A stretch of DNA of 28,896 nt from positions 1-28,896 of the IMG/VR virus record IMGVR_UViG_3300027797_002174; one strand, given 5' to 3'. The stretch is from a virus. Below the pieces are notes generated by a model, which was given only the letters and a program-made list of their open reading frames with translations, had not been told where the DNA came from and searched no databases. A program made the translations under genes and the position numbers. Of this stretch, positions 6,201 to 15,200 are shown piece after piece. Each line of letters begins with the position of its first letter. The first letter of the stretch is position 1.

Positions 6201-9200
6201 AAGAGTCTTAGAGATATAAAATATTTGCTAGAAGCCATTTGCTACGATTTGGCTTATGGTGGAAATTCAGCAACCATAGCGGCCGCAAAACAATTCTGGG
6301 CCAACGGATTACAAATTGTTGGTCTTAACGGACTCACGCAAGCATGTTACGGTGCTATAAATCATGCTCAAAATATTACAAAAGTGGTGGCGGCAAATGG
6401 TACAGTAGTACCTGTATACCAAAGCCCAGTTACATATCCTCAAGTAACTAGTGGATTACTTACCGGTGGGGCTGGGGCTGGCGGATTCATTGATCTTCGA
6501 TTCAACGAAATAAAAGATATAATGGCAAATAACACAGTGTATACGCCAACATATCCAATTTTAACCAGCTTTGATAGTGCATTGCAGGCAGCGGCAACTG
6601 TTATTAGAAACAATACTGCAACAATTAAAGATGATACAATTGATTACCTTGTTAAAAAATACGCAAGTAATTTTACATATAATGAAGCTACTTGTTTTAG
6701 AGACATTGGTTACATAGTAGACGGTTCAGCTATAGATTTGTTAACCGGTGGTAATTATCAATCAGTTAACGCAGGTAAGAGCTATTATAGAAATAGCAGT
6801 GCTAAATCTATTGCTATAGGCACTCAATTGACCGAAACAGTTGACGGCATTGAATTTGCTCGAAGTCTTGGACAACAAGTATTAAACAAAACAGTAGCCA
6901 ATCGTTATCAAACACAATATGTACAAGTAATAGGTTCACTAGCTCCATCAACTGCGGCTAAAAATACTTTCACAAGTAACTACAATATTATTTTAGATAT
7001 TATCAAAAGCGGATACGGAGTTGCTCCAACTGCAAGTTTTGGTACTGGAATTTATTCTATAACATTTGACAACGGTGGTAACGGATTTGTTGACCAAGGC
7101 GGAAACATCACCCCAGGAGCTCAGAGTTCAATTCATATTATTCCTGGAAAAATTCTAACAGGCAATGTATCAAACGCCTACGGACAAATTGTAAGTTATG
7201 AATCAGGAGGCGATGGCGATATTGCAAATGATACCATTACTGTAAGATTAACGCAACCAGGATTTTTCTCCGTAGGTGAAACGTTAGACTTTGGTGAAAC
7301 TGTTAACGATCTCAACATTACAATTTATGTAGAAAGTGGAATCTATTATGAAGATTACCCAATTAAGTTATCGGCTAACGTTACACTAAGTGGTGATGAT
7401 TTCCGTCGTACAATTATTCGTCCGTTAAACAGGATTAGTCAAAGCCCATGGCGTAATACGTTCTTCTATCGCGATGCAATTATTGACGGAATTCAGACTG
7501 GACTGATAGATTTTACCACTGACTATGCAACACCAGCTAACACATCTGCAACAATAAGCGGAACAACAGGAAATATATCAATTGCCTTGAGTAATAACGT
7601 TCAAGCATTAGCATCCTGGGTAGGCAAAGTGTTTATGGATGCCAGTGCTGAAACAGGACTTGCTGGTAAAGCTATCGTTAATACTGTTAGCGGTAACGTG
7701 ATGAACTGTACAGTTATCTATCCGTTTGTATCTGCTACAACGTATACAACAGGTAACTGGCACTTGTATGGAACATATAACTATGGTCGTCATTACTTAA
7801 CTAATCCTATTATTACAGAAGGTACTATTCAAGCTTCATTTGCTGGAATTATTGTTGGCGATCAATTGACAGTTGCTAATTTAATAGGAAATATTACTAT
7901 TGGACAGTTGGTATATGGTACTGGGGTAATTGATGGCACAAAAATTATTCAGAAACATCCAACTGAACTATCGAAATGGACTGTTAACTTTAGTCAGTCA
8001 GTGTCAACAAACATGACTGTTGTTAACACTGCAAAGAATAATAAAGAACTAGACGCATTCTTAGTTAATGATGCAGTTAGAATTAAATTGATAACTGCGC
8101 AAGGCCATGGCGGATTTATGATGGTGCTTGACCCAACCGGTCAAATCAAAACCAAATCGCCGTATTGTCAAGAATCTGCCAGCTTCTCAGGAAGTCTAGG
8201 CAGTGCCAAACGCTTTGCTGGTGGACAGTTTATTGACGGATTTGCAGGACGATTATTTGGAACTGTTACAAACATTGTCAATGAAGGTCGAACAATTACC
8301 GTTACAGGGGCTACCAACAGCGGACTAAATCTAAGACCTCCACAAGTACCTTGTGCATTTTATGTTGCAGGTGTTCGTCAGCAAATCAACGACGTACTTA
8401 CTTGGGATCCCACAGGCAACGGATCTGTAACATTGACATTGGATAACAGTACTCCTTTCAATCTTTCAAACGCATATAACACAAACACCAGTTTATTTGT
8501 CAATCGACTGGGATACACAGTTGAATCGGCTAATTTAGACATGGTGCTTGGAAGTAATTATAAATCTACTGCTGTTGGTTTATCATTCTTACAACCAACA
8601 AATGCATTAAATTCAATTGGTAAACTACTAACCGTTCAAGGTCTTGCGTATGCTAATACGCAGATTCAAGCACAGACATTTACTGGAACGAGCCAGTTAA
8701 TCAGTGGTAATAAAACTTCGTTTAACACAAACATATCGTTAGTAACAAGTATTATCAACAACTTACTAGATGCAGTTCCAGTTAATAGCGCAACTACTCG
8801 TAGTGCTATATTTGGTTCTAAATGGGATGATGGATCAAATGCAGCCAGGGCCGCAAAGATTATACAAACCAATAAAGAATTTATTAAATTAGAAATTGCC
8901 GCTTGGATTAGCAGTAACTATAATACACAAGCTATTATTGGATATAGTGCAGTAAACACTCAGCGTGATACAGGTTACATTTTAGATGCTATTACTTTTG
9001 ACATATTATATACCGGAAATAGTAGTGTATACGATCAAGCCCTATCTTACTACTATGCAAGTAGTGGTAGCACTACTGGGCCCATATTCAACGGAACCAT
9101 TAGCGGAACAACTCTAACAATAAACAGTTTGGCTTCGGGGGAGCTTGCTATTGGTCAAGTTATTACTGGTGCTGGCGTTACTACAAACACTGTGATAACA

Positions 9201-12200
9201 GGCGGTAGTGGAACATCCTGGACTGTTAACTTCTCGCAATCAGCTGGTCCAATAGCAATGTACAGCTCAAGTCAATCTAGCTACCTAACCCAACCAGCTG
9301 TTTATGTTGCGGCCATGGGTAGATTAAATAGTGTAGTTCGAGACTGTATAGTAAATGCATCAGTGGCACCAAGTGCTGGTAATCAATTATCACAAGATAC
9401 AAGTTTAACTGTGGCAACTTCAACTGAACAAGGAATAGTTACCACATTAACCAACTTGTTAATTGATTATATTGCCGACGGTGACTTTGACACACCAACA
9501 ACAAGAACGATTCCAACTATTTCAGGATATGGTACTAGTTACACAAACTGGGGAGTAGTTAATTCATCAATTAATACCATAAAGACCAATACACTAAGTT
9601 ACTTGAACACTGGTGCTGGCCTTGGCATAAACATCGAAATGGGCGGTAATAAGAGTATGTTGGCCAACGACTTTACTCAAGTCAACGATTTAGGTTATGG
9701 TATTCTATGTACCAATGCTGGTTTAACTGAACAAGTTAGTACATTCACGTATTATTGTCATACTGCTTATTGGGCGTTGAACGGAGCGCAAGTTCGAAGC
9801 GTTGCTGGATCAAATGCAAACGGTAACTACGGTTTACGTGCTACCGGTTTTGACGTTACTGAATTGCCAGACAGTGTTAATTTAACGTATAACATGGTGC
9901 AAAGTGCAATTGTGTATAAACAAGGTTCATACTCGACTGCAATGACTCCATCTGCAACTGCACAGGCATTACGAGTTTATATCGTTGGTTACGAGTATAT
10001 TCCAGCCAATACATCTGAATTAGAAATTGATCATACTGCATCAGGTGGTGGCATTGTACGATACGAAATATCTACAGTTACGCATACTCCGGTTACAATT
10101 AAAAATCAAAACGTTCTTGAATTACAATTAAGTACATCCGGCGCTAGCGGAACTAGCACAACTGGTCTAGCCACAGCATTGTATGATGGACAAAGTGTAA
10201 CTATTCGTGTGTTACAGAATTTTAAATTCCAAAATATTGATAACGTTAAGCCAGTTAGACCAAGTACAGCGTTACAATTTGTAACTAACCTGGGTGACAT
10301 TTATCGTATTATTAACTACACATTGATTGAATCAACTGGAGAACCGTTTGCTACCAATAGTGGTATCAGCATTTTAAGAACAGACTCCAGTTTTGCTTAT
10401 TATAAACTAGTTACCGATACAAATTACTTGGGTGCGGCTGATCCAACCACTAACATTACTGCGGTAGTTGCATACGGGGGTGCTGGTAACAGCACCAGTA
10501 GTACCACACTGACTGTTCGTCAAGTTGTTGGCACAATTGCCTTTGGACAAATTATTGGCGGTGCTGGATTCAACGGACAAAAGGTAGTGTCTGTAACAGC
10601 AAATTCCGCAACAGCAAGTTCTTGTACAATTAGCGGAACAACATTGACAATAGGTGGTAGTGTTACAGGTACGTTTACTGTTGGTATGGGTATCAGCGGT
10701 GTTGCGTCTGACACATACATTGTTAGATTAGTTAGCGGATCAGGCGGCGCTGGGACTTACACTATTAGCCCAAGTCAAACAGTAGGTTCAACTACTGCTA
10801 TCACAGGTACAACCAGTACTGTTGTAGTCAGTGCTGTTCCAACATTAGCACCTGTTGGTCCTGTGTTTTTCTCAACTAGTACACAGGGTAAAAATGTTAG
10901 AGATAACAAATTTGCTGTTACAGGATTGACAAATACTGCTACAATAAACCAATTAAATAAAGCAATTTATGTTTTAGGGTGGAATGGTAGAACTCATCGT
11001 ATCACAGGATATATTGATCAACAAAATATAGCTACTGGTGCGTATGCACCCGGTGGCAGTAGCGGAACAACTCTTAACCTTACTGGGGTGTCTGGAACTA
11101 TTGTTCAGGGTAGACTAGTCACAGGAACTGGATTTGATGGCACACATTATGTACAATCGGTTACTACATCTTCAGGTGGCGGCACAACCTCTGCTACTGT
11201 TATATTAAATAAAGCTCCCAGCAGTCCAGACGGGGCAATACCGAGCGCCACTATAACTTTTGGTATTTTTGCCAATGCTTATATAGCAATTGATCCTAAC
11301 CCAGTATATAATACCAGTGCGGTTGGCACTGGAGTAAATGCATTGACTTTTGCAGGTCAGCGTTTGCTAGCAGGTAGTACAACTCAAAAGATTGTAAAAT
11401 TCACAGTTCCGTATAATGCCAATGCAACTACAAACTATCCAGTACTACCACCAGTTGATAGTACATTAACTATTACTGGTAACGCTAATACAAATTATAA
11501 TGGCAGCTATCAGGTAGTAGGAGCAGTTAATACCACACAAGTTACATTAAGTGGTACAACTAATAACACCACTGCAAAACTTGCAGTTGGTATGGTGGTT
11601 AGATCGGCAACCGCTGGTGCGGTTATTCCTGATTCTACGGTTATTCAAAGTATTGATAGCATATTAAAGTTTACTGTATCCCCTGCGTGTTGGATCCCAG
11701 CAGGTGCTGTGCTAGTTTCTACGGCGGTTGCAACTGTTGATTCGCTATCATCATCAAGTAATATTGGTTCAGGTTACCTTGCTGGATTTCCTCCAACTGT
11801 TGTGTTGACAGGTGGTAATTATGGACGAATTGCATTATTCACGGCAACTGTTAACAGTGATGGTACAATCAACGTTACTAAAGTTGACCCTGGTTACGGT
11901 TACGAGTTCGCACCAACGGTACAGTTTGTGGGTGGTAGTGGAACTGTTTCACAAGTTATCACAGCAATTTTATCACAGCCAAGCGAACAAACCACAACAT
12001 CATTGGGCGGTATAAGTGCTCTTAAGCTGGATTTACTATATCCAGTTGATCCAGGAACAGCTGGCACAGTTTCTAATACAACAACGGGAGCTCCTAGTAC
12101 TGTCATACTGAGTACAAGTGCCAACATTACAGTTGGTAATCCAATCACATTTGGTGGTACAACCTTTGGTGGAGTAAGTGGAGCAACTGCAACAGCTGGG

Positions 12201-15200
12201 GCATTTACCATAGGACAATCATATACTATTGTGTCGTTTGGTGCTGACACAGCTACTACCTCAGTTACAGACTTTACTGCAATTGGTGCTGTACAAAACG
12301 CCATTGGTACAATATTCAAAGCAACTGGCGCTGGCAGCGGAAGCGGAACAGCATTAATAACATATTATATCAATAGTGTTAGTGGTCCAAATATCACTCT
12401 CAGTACATATTTTGGTGGACCTGCACTAGCATCACCAACAATTACAACTGACAGTGGTTCAATGACATTCTACAGTCCAAGTTTTACTCTTGGTACTGGT
12501 ATTACTATAAGTTCGTACACAACCAAATCTGGTTCAGGTCCATACTTGGTTACATTTGCAATTCCAACTAGCAGTATAACCAATGGTGCTTACTATGTTG
12601 TGTCTGGAAATAGTAATACATTGTACAACGGGGTATTTGCATGTACTAGTGCAACCAGCGGAAGTGCAACGAGTATTCAATTGAGTTACCCGTTTGATCC
12701 AGGAACATACGGGTCGGGCACTACCACTGTTACTAAAGAAACAACCGCAGGTACAAGCAGTGGTTTAGGTATTAGTAAATCATTCCCTACCTCAGGGTCT
12801 GTGGTATTGAGAGCAGGCTATCCAAGTGGACAAGCAGGTCAAATTACAGTACGTATCAGTACATGTCGTGCAACTGGACATGACTTCTTAGATATTGGTA
12901 CTGGTGGATTTAATACTTCAAACTATCCAAACCAAATCTACGGTAATGCTACTATACCATCAAATGCATCAAATCAAACTGTTGAAGAAACAGTGGGACG
13001 TGTATTCCATGTAAGCACTGACGAAAATGGTATTTTCCGGGTTGGTCGATTCTTCACAGTTGACCAAGGTACTGGTACTGTAACATTCAGTGCAAGTATT
13101 GCGTTGAGTAACTTGGATGGATTGGGATTTAAACGCGGTGTGGTTGTTACTCAGTTTTCAACTGATGCAACAATGACTGAAAACGCTCCTGAAATTGTTC
13201 CAGTACAAAGTGCTGTTCGCGGATTTGTTGACTTACGTTTGGGCTTGGATTATGGCGGTAACCCTGTTCCAACTAACACATTAATTGGTCCAGGTTATCT
13301 ACCATTGAATGGTGCGTTGGCCATGAAGAGCAATCTCAACATTGGTAACAACTATATTACAAACTTGTATATGCCTGCAAGTTCAGTAAGTCCGTACGAT
13401 GGCGTTAACAGATTGTATGTTGACAACAGCGTGGCAGGCACAAATAGCATTGCCAAACTAAAAGATGTTTCAATTCTAGCAACAGGAACATTTGTTAGTT
13501 TAAACAGTGCTACATTAACTGTGAGCGGATTGTTTGGTTCACTAATGATTGGACAACGAGTAGTTAATTTAGCAACTGCAACTGTATGTACAATCTCGGG
13601 TAATACACTAACTGTGGGCGGAATTGTTACTGGTATATTTGCAGTGGGTATGACCATTGCAGGCCCTGGTGTTCGTGCAGGTACAACTATTACAAGTCTT
13701 GGAACAGGAATTGGTAACGCTGGAAACTACACAGTAAGCGGAGCTGTTCAAACTGTTCCAGTAGGTATTCCACTTACTGCTACAGGGTTGGTGTTTTCAG
13801 GACAGACTGTTGATGCGTTTACTATCAATGGAGCCAACACAGTAGTTACTTTGAGTAGTGCTCCTGGATCATCTCCAAGTTCACAGATTACTATTGGATT
13901 CAGCAGTAGTGTTGCTGGTGACGTATTAACATACGATGCAGTGTCTGCAAGTTGGAAGAACGTGAGTTTACCAACAACCAGTACTGGCAACGATGTAACT
14001 ATTACTTACAATCCTTCAACTGGCTCGGGCGGATCATTTACAACTGCTATCCAAGATGGTAAAATTACCAACGCCTTGGTCAGTGCTACAGCGGCAATTG
14101 TACAAAGTAAGTTGAGTATGACATTGGCTACAACTAGATCTACTGCGCCAATAAATAATGGCGCAACACCTCCAGTTACATATACAGCGGCTGAGAGACA
14201 GGCATTCAGTGGTTTAGCTAGTTTTGACAATGCATACTTTACTGCAACCAACGGTTGGATAACTATTGGTAGTTCTAGTTCAACTACTACGGGTATTGGT
14301 TACGATAAAATTCGTTATGTAGGTGCAAATGCAATTCTAGGTAACTTAACCAATACTGCTACAACTATTCAAGAAGTAACAACAGGAGCAATTGTTGCCG
14401 CAGGCGATGGTATTAAAAATGCCACGTTTGGTTCATTCAATGGTGCAATGATACACGCCTGGGACGCTGCCACCAGTACCCATTCTTATAGTATTACTGC
14501 AATCAGTGACAACGGTGCCGCTAGCAGTATAGTTAAAACTGATCTCAACAGTATTGTTACTGCTACCAAATTAAAAATTGGAAATTCCAGCGTTGCCAAT
14601 CTAAGTTTAGACGCAACTGCAACTACACAGTTAAACTTGACAACTCCTGGCGGAATTAACTTCCTTACTGCAATTGGTACTACTACCAGCAATACTACAA
14701 CAACACTTACTGGCACATTTGATGCCACTAGTGGTACAATAAAAGTTGAAGATATTACCACAGGAGCAGTTGAAACAGTTGGTGATATTGTAGGTAATTG
14801 GAAAGTTGGTGCTAGTAGCACATGGGATGTTACAGCAGGTACATTAAAATCCACAACATTAAAAACTGGTGCCAATACTACTACAGGTGATATTGAAGGC
14901 AACTGGAGTTTAACTGCCAGCAGTGTTATTAATACCAAACTAGGAACTTTGAGATCCAAAACACTTGATGCTGGCAATGTGTCTACCACTTACACAGCGT
15001 CTGGTTCAAGCGGAACAACTTTAAAAGTGGCAAGTAGTGCTGGCATTGTTGCTGGTATGTTTGTTAGGGGTGTAGGTTTTATTACTGGACAAACTGTGGA
15101 CAGTGTGTCAGATACCACAACAGTAGTGTTAAGTACGCCGCCCACGACAGCTCCGGTTAACGGACAGGCATTGACATTTATAACTCCTGGCGCTATTAAC

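Noticed and set aside
11900-12319. A 139-codon minus-strand frame opposite the giant gene.
   Set aside because: No ribosome site or recognisable motif, and it sits opposite clear fibre-type coding sequence.
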